Shown one piece after another: positions 8,760-16,018 of a stretch of DNA of 16,838 nt. The notes under the pieces are model-generated. The model had not been told where the DNA came from. It saw only the letters and a program-made list of their open reading frames with translations, and did no database searches. The translations under genes and the position numbers were made by a program. Source of the DNA: Gammaproteobacteria bacterium (GTDB lineage Bacteria > Pseudomonadota > Gammaproteobacteria > DSM-16500). Each line of letters starts with the position of its first letter. The first letter of the stretch is position 1. The stretch lies in assembly GCA_013287235.1 (NCBI GenBank), contig JABDEF010000003.1, positions 32,169 to 49,006 on the forward strand, read 5' to 3'.

Positions 8760-10242
8760 GTTTTTTCTCAGCGCGATGAATTAAATATTGTATCAACAAG
8801 GGAACGGGTCGGCCGGTGGCATAGCGATCGTTTCCCGACATCATGGCAGCGGTTCCTGCCACATCTAAGTGTGCCCAATGAAATTTTTTCGCGAAACGGG
8901 ATAAGAAACAGGCTGCAGTGATCGTGCCCGCTGCTCTTCCTCCGACATTAGACATATCTGCGAATGGGCTTTTTAATTGCTCTTGATATTCTTCCCACAA
9001 AGGTAATGGCCAAACACGATCATGACTTTCGATGCCGGCATCTTGCAGTGCCAGAGAAAGTGGTTCGTGATTCGATAGCATACCTGTCGCATGATAACCT
9101 AATGCAATCACAACAGCGCCTGTAAGCGTTGCGATATCAATGACCGTATCTGGCTTATATCGTTCCGCATAAGTAATGGCATCACATAAAACGAGTCGAC
9201 CCTCTGCATCGGTATTCATAATTTCGATGGTTTGACCAGAGAGCGATACCACAATATCTTCTGGTTTTGCGGCATGTCCACTCGGCATATTTTCAGCGGT
9301 CGCTAAAATGCCGACGATGTGCAATGGTAATTTCAATTCAGCAGCCGCTTTGAGCGTGCCTAACACAGTGGCAGCACCACACATATCATATTTCATGCCG
9401 ACCATACTGTCTGAGGGTTTTAATGAAATACCCCCGGTATCGAAAGTAATCCCCTTGCCGATGAGTGCGACAGGATTTTTGGTTTTTTTACCCCCTTTAT
9501 ACTCAAGACAAATCAATTTTGCATCTTCTTGACTTCCTTTTGCGACCGCCAAAAAGGCATTCATGCCTAATTTTTTCATGTCTTTTTCTTCAAGAATTTT
9601 AACGGAAATGTTTTTGTATTGTTTCGCTAATTTTTTCGCTTCGTTCGCAAGATAGGAAGGTGTGCAAATATTACTCGGTAGATTGGCTAAGTTTTTCGTG
9701 TATTCTACCCCCTTTGAAATACAAAGCGCTTGGGTCAATGCGGTATTCAGGGATTTTGCAAGTTTGGGAACGGCTAAACGGACTTCCCGCAAGTGTGAAG
9801 GTTCTTTTTTGGTTTTAAATTGATCAAATTGATACAAGGCCTGATAAGTGACCTCGACGGCATGTTTGATTTTCCATGATAAATCTTTTTTTTCAACGGT
9901 GAGCTCAGGAAGATAGGAGATAATTTGCGTCACTTTGGGTTGTAGTGCTTTTATACTAACACTTACGATTTTTCGATAGTCTTTAGCATTTAAAGGCCCT
10001 TTTTTGCCACAACCGACCAAAAGCACACGTTCAAAAGGAATATGGAGTAATGCATAAAATAGGAAAGTTTGGCCGATTTTTCCTTGAAATTCGCCTTTTT
10101 TGAGAAATTTTTGCAGGTATCCTTCGCTCATTTTATTCAATTCTTTTGCGGCAGGTGAGAGTTCCGCTTCTTCATAAATGCCTATAATGATACAATCTGC
10201 CTGTTGTTTCGAAAGCATAGCGGCGTCGAGTGTGAATTTCAT
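8746..10242 (-). CDS. pepA: Leucyl aminopeptidase (M17)
   Basis: A 498-residue M17 cytosol aminopeptidase, which removes N-terminal residues (leucine preferred) using two metal ions. The NTDAEGRL signature is at 343-350. The metal ligands K263, D268, D286, D345 and E347 and the catalytic K275 and R349 all align with E. coli PepA at a constant offset of seven, so the enzyme should be active. In E. coli, PepA is also a DNA-binding accessory factor; that is unproven here. I chose the ATG at 10242 (MKFTLDAAML) because it has a GGAG ribosome site (TCTGGAGCGCAT). The frame stays open to 10362, but that extension is translated palindromic repeat (MPACFKLASREAFLDASLKH). It heads the operon with holC and valS and is divergent from lptF. 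Confidence 0.96.
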   Translation of the reverse strand: MKFTLDAAMLSKQQADCIIIGIYEEAELSPAAKELNKMSEGYLQKFLKKGEFQGKIGQTFLFYALLHIPFERVLLVGCGKKGPLNAKDYRKIVSVSIKALQPKVTQIISYLPELTVEKKDLSWKIKHAVEVTYQALYQFDQFKTKKEPSHLREVRLAVPKLAKSLNTALTQALCISKGVEYTKNLANLPSNICTPSYLANEAKKLAKQYKNISVKILEEKDMKKLGMNAFLAVAKGSQEDAKLICLEYKGGKKTKNPVALIGKGITFDTGGISLKPSDSMVGMKYDMCGAATVLGTLKAAAELKLPLHIVGILATAENMPSGHAAKPEDIVVSLSGQTIEIMNTDAEGRLVLCDAITYAERYKPDTVIDIATLTGAVVIALGYHATGMLSNHEPLSLALQDAGIESHDRVWPLPLWEEYQEQLKSPFADMSNVGGRAAGTITAACFLSRFAKKFHWAHLDVAGTAAMMSGNDRYATGRPVPLLIQYLIHRAEKKHAKN

Positions 10243-10286
10243 ATGCGCTCCAGAAAGTCTAAATGTGTGTAATATTACAGGATATA

Positions 10287-10370
10287 AAATTGTCATGCCA
10301 GCATGCTTTAAGCTGGCATCCAGAAAGGCCTCTCTGGATGCCAGCTTAAAGCATGCTGGCATGACAATTT
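10287..10370. repeat. 84-bp palindrome between pepA and lptF
   Basis: The arms 10287-10324 and 10333-10370 are perfectly complementary (38 bp). After one A/C mismatch the centre AGG/CCT pairs again, so almost the whole element is self-complementary. The arms start AAATTGTCATGCCAGCATGC and end with GGCATCCAGA. It lies in the only divergent promoter region of this part of the window, 45 bp upstream of the pepA start and 23 bp before lptF. It may therefore separate or modulate the two promoters. Its centre shares 20 of 24 positions with that of the palindrome at 2555-2652. Because it is self-complementary, both strands encode the same spurious peptide (MPACFKLASR). Confidence 0.88.
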
Positions 10371-10393
10371 GCTAAAATATAGATGAGTACTAA

Positions 10394-11518
10394 ATGATTA
10401 TCTCGCGATATTTAAGAAAAGAAACCTCTTATGCATTATTAGGGGTGACATTTGTTTTATTGCTGATATTTTTAAGCAATCAGCTTGTCCGCTACTTAAA
10501 ATATGCCGCTAAGGGGAAAATTGCTGCCAATATTTTATTGCAATTAATGGGTTTTGAGATTCCTTTTTTATTAGGACTCATATTACCATTGGGTGTATAC
10601 CTCGGCATTATTTTTACTTACGGACGTATGTATGCTGACAATGAATTACGTGTCTTGCAAGCATCTGGTCTGAGTACGAAAAGCTTAATTGTCATAACAG
10701 GTACATTGGGTGTTTTTATTTCGATTTTTGTGACCATTTTAATGTTATGGGTGAATCCCCATCTTGCATCTCAAAAAAATAAATTAATTTTGAAAAGTAT
10801 GACAACGGAAAATATTTTAGATACATTGATTCCGGGACGATTTCAAGTGACGCCGGATGATAAGCATGTGTTATATGTTGAATCGATTTCACGGAAATCT
10901 CGTGTGGCAAATAATATATTCATTGCAGAACAAAAAAAACATTTAGATGAAGCGGCTACCTGGTCCGTGATTTCGGCAGCCAAAGGATATCAAACGAGAA
11001 ATCATGACACCAAAGAACGCTATGTCGTGGCTTTGGATGGATATCGTTATGAAGGCGTTCCTGGAGAAAATGCATATAAAATTATTCAATTCAAAAAATA
11101 TACTGCACCCATTATCGAGTCAACACTCGAGTTAACGCATCAACCGGAAGAAGTGCTGCCCACATCAACATTATGGCAAGACTATTCAAAAAACCCAAGT
11201 AAAGCAGCAGAGTTGCAATGGCGGATTTCCATGCCGATTGCGACGATTCTTTTAGCATTTCTTGCCATTCCGTTAAGTTATGTAGGTCCAAGACAAAATC
11301 GATATGTCAATTTATTTCCTGCTTTACTCATTTATCTTGTTTATATGAATTTATTATTTTTAAGTCGTGGTTGGGTGGCGCATCAAACCCTTTCATCTTC
11401 GATTGGCTTATGGTGGGTTCATGGATTATTCATTTTCTTTATCTTAGGTATTTTTTTATTACAATTTGTGCAATTACACGGTATACACTTTTTTAGATCT
11501 GTGAGAAAACTGGCATGA
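10394..11518 (+). CDS. lptF: LPS export ABC transporter permease LptF
   Basis: A 374-residue inner-membrane permease of the YjgP/YjgQ family. With LptG and the ATPase LptB it extracts lipopolysaccharide from the inner membrane and passes it to LptC. The N-terminus (MIISRYLRKETSYALLG) and the first helix match LptF. Membrane segments fall near residues 14-34, 48-72 and 95-120. The periplasmic beta-jellyroll domain spans about 130-265, and three more helices follow near 272-290, 300-325 and 337-362. The conserved cytoplasmic coupling region YADNELRVLQASGLS is at about 77-91. The stop overlaps the lptG start by 4 bp (ATGA). No strong ribosome site precedes the ATG; GATGAG lies slightly upstream. 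Confidence 0.93.
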   Translation: MIISRYLRKETSYALLGVTFVLLLIFLSNQLVRYLKYAAKGKIAANILLQLMGFEIPFLLGLILPLGVYLGIIFTYGRMYADNELRVLQASGLSTKSLIVITGTLGVFISIFVTILMLWVNPHLASQKNKLILKSMTTENILDTLIPGRFQVTPDDKHVLYVESISRKSRVANNIFIAEQKKHLDEAATWSVISAAKGYQTRNHDTKERYVVALDGYRYEGVPGENAYKIIQFKKYTAPIIESTLELTHQPEEVLPTSTLWQDYSKNPSKAAELQWRISMPIATILLAFLAIPLSYVGPRQNRYVNLFPALLIYLVYMNLLFLSRGWVAHQTLSSSIGLWWVHGLFIFFILGIFLLQFVQLHGIHFFRSVRKLA

Positions 11519-12579
11519 GCATTATTCATCGATACATCGCTAAACATGTGATTGCATCCACCCTGATGGTAAGTATGGTCGTCACAGCGCTTTGTTTTAT
11601 TATTGGGATGTTAAGAGAGCTTCGTGCGTTGGGAGAAGGGGATTATGGTTTTCTTCAAATTGTGGTGCATGAAATTTTAATTTTACCGCATGAAGTTTAT
11701 CAATTTTTCCCGATGTTGGTTTTATTGGGGGGGGTTGTCGGATTAGGTGGACTCTCTCAAAGTCATGAACTCATGGTGATGCGTGCTTCCGGAATTTCAA
11801 TACAGCGCATTGTGCTTTTTGTTTTGAATGCGGCATTACTTTTAATTATAGCGGCAACACTGATGGGTGAATTGGTTGCACCGCGTGCGAATTTTTTTGC
11901 AGAAAAATATAAAACCCTCGCACAAACCTTAGGACAAGCGGTTGTGACTAAATCCGGTGTTTGGATTCATGAGGGAAATAATTTTATTCACATTGATAAT
12001 ATGATTGGGCGTCGCTATTTGGAAGGTGTTACGCGATATGAATTCGATGATGCACATCGACTCTTGGCTTCGTATTATGCGGATACTTTAGAATTTGAGC
12101 ATGGGCAATGGACTTCTTATAACTTAGTAAAGACGACAATTAATCATGATAAAACCCGCATAGAAAAATCCTCTGTTGCCCCTTGGAATTTGAAATTAAC
12201 ACCCAATTTAATTAATGTCGGATTGGTTGAAGCGACAGCCTTACCGTTAAAAAAATTGGTAGAATATTCCCGTTATTTAAAACAAAATCGTTTACAAGCA
12301 AGCGTTTTTCAGCTTGAACTTTGGCAGCGGGTTTTTCAACCGCTCACCACCCTCGTGATGGTGTTACTCGCAATTCCTTTTGTATTCGCAGCGCCAAGAT
12401 CCGTGAGTATCGGTCGGCGGATTATATTTGCGATCATCATTGGATTTGTTTTTTATATTTTAAATGCGTTTTTCGGCCAATTTAGTATTGTTTTTCAATT
12501 TCATCCTATCATTGCAGCCTTGTTACCGACGCTATTCTTTGCTTTGGGGGGATATCTTTGGATGTTGAAAGCTGTATGA
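11515..12579 (+). CDS. lptG: LPS export ABC transporter permease LptG
   Basis: A 354-residue partner of LptF with the same layout: three N-terminal membrane helices, a periplasmic domain (about 130-265) and three C-terminal helices. Family marks are MSIIHRYIAKHVIAS at the start, the coupling-helix region SQSHELMVMRASGISIQRI near residues 82-100, and the helical PLTTLVMVLLAIPFVFAAPRS segment near 281-301. Order and overlap with lptF are those of the conserved gammaproteobacterial lptFG operon; the ATPase gene lptB is not in the window. A modest hairpin follows the stop at 12586-12611. Confidence 0.94.
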   Translation: MSIIHRYIAKHVIASTLMVSMVVTALCFIIGMLRELRALGEGDYGFLQIVVHEILILPHEVYQFFPMLVLLGGVVGLGGLSQSHELMVMRASGISIQRIVLFVLNAALLLIIAATLMGELVAPRANFFAEKYKTLAQTLGQAVVTKSGVWIHEGNNFIHIDNMIGRRYLEGVTRYEFDDAHRLLASYYADTLEFEHGQWTSYNLVKTTINHDKTRIEKSSVAPWNLKLTPNLINVGLVEATALPLKKLVEYSRYLKQNRLQASVFQLELWQRVFQPLTTLVMVLLAIPFVFAAPRSVSIGRRIIFAIIIGFVFYILNAFFGQFSIVFQFHPIIAALLPTLFFALGGYLWMLKAV

Positions 12580-12585
12580 GCACTA

Positions 12586-12611
12586 GCATCCATTACTTGC
12601 ATAATGAATGC
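12586..12611 (+). terminator. Weak intrinsic terminator candidate after lptG
   Basis: A 10-bp stem with one mismatch (GCATCCATTA / TAATGAATGC) and a 6-nt loop begins 7 bp after the lptG stop. It is followed by CAGTTTAGTTTATTATT, which is T-rich but interrupted. The position is right for an lptFG terminator; the structure is only moderately convincing. Confidence 0.4.
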
Positions 12612-12626
12612 CAGTTTAGTTTATTA

Positions 12627-13157
12627 TTAAGTAACGGTTAATGTTGCATAATCTTTTACAGTATTAATTCCGCCGCTTCCTTCAGCGCCAATAGTAGTAG
12701 CAGTGATCTGATACTTCCCTGGGGCGCCAGGCTGAGATGTCATGAAAATGTTTTGTGAAATACATGTCTCCTGACCGGGCCCCATCATAAAAGTTTCTGC
12801 ATCCTCTACATAATCACTCATAACCGCTAATTCAAAATGATAGCCGTATTGTTGTAATATTTTTGAGGTATTTTTAAAACAAGCAGAATGGTCCGAATTA
12901 ATCCGAACGTCTTGATTTACTTTTGAAAAGGCATCGTGCGCCACAGCTTTTAATGTAGAGGCAAAAGCTTTTTGCATTTGATTGTTATTTTCTTCATCTA
13001 TTTCTTTTTGTGATAATGTTCTTATTGTTCTCTCTGTTTTCAATTCTACTTTTTTTACACCAGGAGATTGGTAGAAATGATGATTTAGAATAATGACATC
13101 TGCTGCAAAAACAGTTGTAGACAATAAATATCCTGCAATAAACACTAATTTTTTCAT
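12627..13157 (-). CDS. Small exported protein of unknown function
   Basis: A 176-residue protein that I do not recognise. It begins MKKLVFIAGYLLSTTVFA with a classic Sec signal peptide, cleaved after A18 or A19, so it should be periplasmic or secreted. The mature part has a Glu/Asn/Gln-rich helical stretch (about 45-80) and two cysteines (C93 and C132) that could form a disulfide. The C-terminal half is beta- and glycine-rich (PGKYQITATTIGAEGSGG), which could be a small beta-sandwich. An AAGGA ribosome site lies 5 nt before the ATG. It is transcribed alone, convergent with lptG. Confidence 0.75.
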   Translation of the reverse strand: MKKLVFIAGYLLSTTVFAADVIILNHHFYQSPGVKKVELKTERTIRTLSQKEIDEENNNQMQKAFASTLKAVAHDAFSKVNQDVRINSDHSACFKNTSKILQQYGYHFELAVMSDYVEDAETFMMGPGQETCISQNIFMTSQPGAPGKYQITATTIGAEGSGGINTVKDYATLTVT

Positions 13158-13190
13158 AGTATTCCTTTTTAAGAATATTAATAAAGATAT

Positions 13191-13391
13191 TTGAAAAACA
13201 GGAAATTATTATTATTTGTTTTTTTTAGAAAATCAATATTAATTTTAATAGAAATTGGTGCTTTGGAGGCAAAGTGTAAGTTATCTCAAATTTTACAAAA
13301 GGTTTTAAAAGGCAAATGCTTCACATTACCATTCAAGCAGATAGCACGTGTTTTAAAAGCGTTTAAAATAATAATTCAAATGAATAAATGA
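13191..13391 (+). pseudogene. Probable decayed Phd/YefM-type antitoxin remnant
   Basis: A short frame whose recognisable part starts near 13248 and reads IEIGALEAKCKLSQILQKV, then LKGKCFTL and KQIARVL. This parallels the Phd/YefM antitoxin N-terminus (G-EAK--LS-LL--V--GE-FTITRHG-PIARL). About four residues corresponding to TRHG appear to be missing between FTL and the IAR motif. There is no ATG (the open frame begins at a TTG in poly-T-rich sequence), no ribosome site, and no toxin gene downstream. The end overlaps the 3' end of the sensor gene on the other strand. I read it as a relic; the alternative is a chance frame with a lucky resemblance. Confidence 0.5.
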
Positions 13392-13985
13392 CAACAAAAA
13401 GAACGCTGAACACAGAATCCCGAAAATATACATCATCTTTTTTACTGAGGATGTATTTGTATATATCTTAATACTACTGTTGGTTAATTGTTTCAATTCT
13501 TCCGATTTTATCAAATGCAGATTTTCATTTATGTTATCGAGCGCTGAATCGAGAAGAATCGGCGATTGTAAGTTTCCTCGAACATCCTCTTGATAAACTT
13601 GAGACAGGAGTTTAATTTTCTCATCAAATAGCGGTTGGGTTTTATGGTAAAGTGATGTTTCATAGGAATTATCCGCAATAAGCGAGGATAGGGTTTGAAA
13701 ATTTACCTTTGCTGCTTCAAGGTATTCAGGGATTTTTTTTATTATTGCAGGATCGTGAGTGTGTGTATAGGTATTCAGACGTAGCAAGGCTTGTCCTAAT
13801 GAAAGCAAAGTTTGATTGGCTGCTCGCATCGTTTGATAAGATAACATGATATTTTCATTTTCTTTTTTGCGGTGACTATGTTCAATGGAATAATAAATTG
13901 TAGAAATCGCTAATAATACAATCGCAATTAAAAAATTGATCGATATGATTCGTTGATGCAAAATTTTAGTCATATGAGAGTCCAT
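13353..13985 (-). CDS. CHASE3-like membrane sensor lacking an output domain
   Basis: A 210-residue protein with two membrane helices (about 14-34 and 185-203) flanking a helical periplasmic domain. The spacing, the repeated helices and segments such as LLRLNTYTHTHDPAI resemble CHASE3 or four-helix-bundle sensor domains found at the N-terminus of histidine kinases and chemoreceptors. The protein stops seven residues after the second helix (NYYFKRF), exactly where a HAMP, kinase or signalling domain would follow. The last 13 codons overlap the antitoxin-like relic on the other strand, so truncation by rearrangement is plausible. The start may be M1 (AGGA directly adjacent) or M5 (AGGA 12 nt upstream). 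A stand-alone sensor that pairs with a separate partner cannot be excluded. Confidence 0.65.
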   Translation of the reverse strand: MDSHMTKILHQRIISINFLIAIVLLAISTIYYSIEHSHRKKENENIMLSYQTMRAANQTLLSLGQALLRLNTYTHTHDPAIIKKIPEYLEAAKVNFQTLSSLIADNSYETSLYHKTQPLFDEKIKLLSQVYQEDVRGNLQSPILLDSALDNINENLHLIKSEELKQLTNSSIKIYTNTSSVKKMMYIFGILCSAFFLLSFIHLNYYFKRF

Positions 13986-14038
13986 TCCTAATGTTCTACC
14001 TATAGTATAAACAAATCAAATTAAAAAATCATGACAGA

Positions 14039-14067
14039 TTGTTAATATCATTAAAATCTTGCATAAT
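14039..14067 (+). promoter_or_regulatory. Candidate sigma-70 promoter for the pilin-phosphoesterase pair
   Basis: TTGTTA (14039-14044, 4 of 6 to consensus) and CATAAT (14062-14067, 5 of 6) are separated by 17 bp, and TTG precedes the -10 element. The predicted start near 14074 would give a short leader, with AAAGGA at 14081-14086 before the ATG at 14099. Confidence 0.5.
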
Positions 14068-14098
14068 ATTTAAAATTCTCAAAGGATTGGATATTCTA

Positions 14099-14476
14099 AT
14101 GTCAAGAAATACTGCTTTTCAAGGATTCACGTTAATCGAGCTTGTTATTGTAATTGTCATTCTGGGGATACTTGCAGTAGTGGCAATTCCAACTTTTATT
14201 GATTTAGGTCAAGATGCCCAAAACGCTACAACCAATGGCGTTGCGGGTGCGCTATCGTCCGCCAATGCAGAAAATTATGCTGCGCGGGTAGAAAGAAGTA
14301 CGAATGGTATCCCTATCCCAAATTGCACGGCTGTTGCCAGCATGTTGGTGGGAAGTACTTTACCTTCTGGTTACTCAATCGTTTCTTCCAGTGTGCCAGT
14401 GAATACGAGTGTTTCCTGCATACTGCAAGGTCCACGCGGAACCTCTGCCGTTTTCCGAGCAACAGGTATTACATAA
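14099..14476 (+). CDS. Type IV prepilin-like protein (MSHA-like)
   Basis: A 125-residue prepilin. The leader MSRNTAFQG is followed by [20 protein letters not shown], the class III signal: prepilin peptidase cleaves G9/F10, and E14 is the conserved Glu at mature position 5. The following [22 protein letters not shown] and ANAENYAAR resemble MSHA-family pilins. C76 and C107 can form the C-terminal disulfide loop. The frame stays open upstream to 14039, but the ATG at 14099 gives a normal leader length and lies behind AAAGGA (12 nt, a little long). No pilus assembly genes are nearby, so it is an orphan pilin or pseudopilin relying on machinery elsewhere. It ends 12 bp before the phosphoesterase gene, so the two are probably co-transcribed. 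Confidence 0.9.
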   Translation: MSRNTAFQGFTLIELVIVIVILGILAVVAIPTFIDLGQDAQNATTNGVAGALSSANAENYAARVERSTNGIPIPNCTAVASMLVGSTLPSGYSIVSSSVPVNTSVSCILQGPRGTSAVFRATGIT

Positions 14477-14488
14477 GGAGAAAAATAA

Positions 14489-15943
14489 ATGTTACATAAG
14501 GACGTGTCTGAAGAAAAAAAAATAGAAGATCAAATCAAGCATGTGATTGTCCTCATGATGGAAAATGCATCCTATGATCATATGCTGGGATCTTTTCCAG
14601 GAGGTGACGGGATCAATGAAAAAAACCCTTATTTTAATTTAGATGATCAAGGCAATAAGATTTATCAAAAAATCACAACCGCAAAGCAGATGCCCTTAGA
14701 TCCTTTACATGATGTACCCGACGTAGCAAAACAAATCAGTGATAATAATAGTGGATTTGTTCAAAATTTTATAACCCATTATCCAACTTCATCCCCTAAC
14801 GATCGTCAAAATATTATGGGATATTATCCATGGGGATTTTTACCCGCATTGCATGCACTCGCCGCAGAATATACCGTGTGCGATCACTGGTTTTCATCGC
14901 TTCCAGGACCTACATGGCCGAATCGTTTTTTTGCTTTATCCGGTACGTCCTCTGGCAGGGTTAACATGCCAGATGGCATGAAAGATCCTGAATTGCGTGA
15001 GTTTTTTTATCAAAGACAATCGACGATTTTTGATCGATTGAATGAACAGAAAATTTCTTGGCGTAGTTATTGCGGGGATGTGCCTATTTCATTCGTTTTT
15101 ACCCACCAACGTAAACCGAAGAATTTAAAAAATTATCGTGACATGAGTGATTTTTATAAAGATGTCAAAGGATCACCCGATGAGTTTCCTGCGTTTACTT
15201 TTATTGAACCCAAATATATGGGGAAAGAACAAAATGACGATCATCCACCGCACAATACTATGAAAGCAGAAAAATTAATTGCGGATACCTATAACGCCAT
15301 ACGTTCGAATGAAAAGTTATGGAATCAAAGTTTATTTGTGGTGGTATATGACGAGCATGGTGGTTTTTATGATCACGTGACACCACCTCCCGCGATTCCG
15401 CCGGATGAGCATAAAGAAGAGGGATATGATTTTACACAACTCGGTTTGCGTGTGCCTGCCATTTTGATATCCCCATGGGTTAAAAAATCCGTTGAAAAAA
15501 CTATTTTTGACCATACCAGTCTTTTAAGATATCTCACGGACAAATGGGGGTTAGGGCCTTTAGGAGAGCGAACGGCACATGCCAATAGTATTGGTGTCGC
15601 TTTGGATTTTAGTGACGGACCGCGAAAAGATTGTCTTCCTTCAATCGAAGTGAAAGAAGCGGATCTTGTATCACCGAAACCCCATCTTGAAAAACATGCG
15701 ACGAATGGCAATCAAAAAGCCATGCATTTATTTGCAGAATTTCTCAATAAAAAAAATTCTGCTCCTCTTGCGCCCTTCACGGAAATGTCAAAAGTCACAG
15801 AGTGCATGGATCAATTTGGCGAGCGTTTAGAAAAAAATGGATATTTGCAGTGGGGCATGTGGTTTCGAAAAAAAGCCGATCAACATCGCGAAGCCCGCGC
15901 GGAAAGAACGGTGTCGATTGTGAAAAACTTTTTAAGGCAGTGA
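14489..15943 (+). CDS. Phospholipase C / acid phosphatase family phosphoesterase, no signal peptide
   Basis: A 484-residue enzyme of the PF04185 phosphoesterase family, which includes Francisella AcpA and Legionella PlcA-C. Metal-site residues E25 and N26 lie in MMENASYDHMLG. The GPTWPNRFFALSGTSSG segment carries S151, G152 and T153, the probable nucleophile region. D288, E289 and H290 lie in VVYDEHGGFYDHVTPP, and FDHTSLLRYLTDKWGL near 341-356 is also conserved. Likely substrates are phosphate esters or phospholipids; the precise one is not readable. There is no N-terminal signal peptide, and a TAA stands immediately before the ATG in the same frame, so none has been missed. It is therefore cytoplasmic or exported by a leader-independent route. 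A strong AAGGAG ribosome site lies 8 nt upstream. It follows the prepilin gene by 12 bp and is closed by the terminator at 15969. Confidence 0.9.
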   Translation: MLHKDVSEEKKIEDQIKHVIVLMMENASYDHMLGSFPGGDGINEKNPYFNLDDQGNKIYQKITTAKQMPLDPLHDVPDVAKQISDNNSGFVQNFITHYPTSSPNDRQNIMGYYPWGFLPALHALAAEYTVCDHWFSSLPGPTWPNRFFALSGTSSGRVNMPDGMKDPELREFFYQRQSTIFDRLNEQKISWRSYCGDVPISFVFTHQRKPKNLKNYRDMSDFYKDVKGSPDEFPAFTFIEPKYMGKEQNDDHPPHNTMKAEKLIADTYNAIRSNEKLWNQSLFVVVYDEHGGFYDHVTPPPAIPPDEHKEEGYDFTQLGLRVPAILISPWVKKSVEKTIFDHTSLLRYLTDKWGLGPLGERTAHANSIGVALDFSDGPRKDCLPSIEVKEADLVSPKPHLEKHATNGNQKAMHLFAEFLNKKNSAPLAPFTEMSKVTECMDQFGERLEKNGYLQWGMWFRKKADQHREARAERTVSIVKNFLRQ

Positions 15944-15968
15944 TCTTTTCCTTGGTTCTGTGATACGC

Positions 15969-15992
15969 AAACGCTGTCATGACAGCGTTTTT
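15969..15992 (+). terminator. Intrinsic terminator after the phosphoesterase gene
   Basis: A perfect stem, AAACGCTGT(C) with (G)ACAGCGTTT, closes on a CATG centre and runs directly into TTTTT, 25 bp after the stop. On the minus strand only three T follow, so it mainly ends plus-strand transcripts, though it also lies at the end of the convergent gene. Confidence 0.85.
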
Positions 15993-16018
15993 GCAGTGTA
16001 GAACGACGATTATGCACT

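Noticed and set aside
10243..10362. N-terminal 40-codon extension of pepA
   Set aside because: It is translated palindromic repeat, and the ATG at 10242 has a GGAG site and gives the normal PepA N-terminus and residue offsets.
14039..14098. Longer prepilin starting at 14039
   Set aside because: It would put 20 extra residues, including a hydrophobic stretch, before a normal-length prepilin leader, and it overlaps the candidate promoter.
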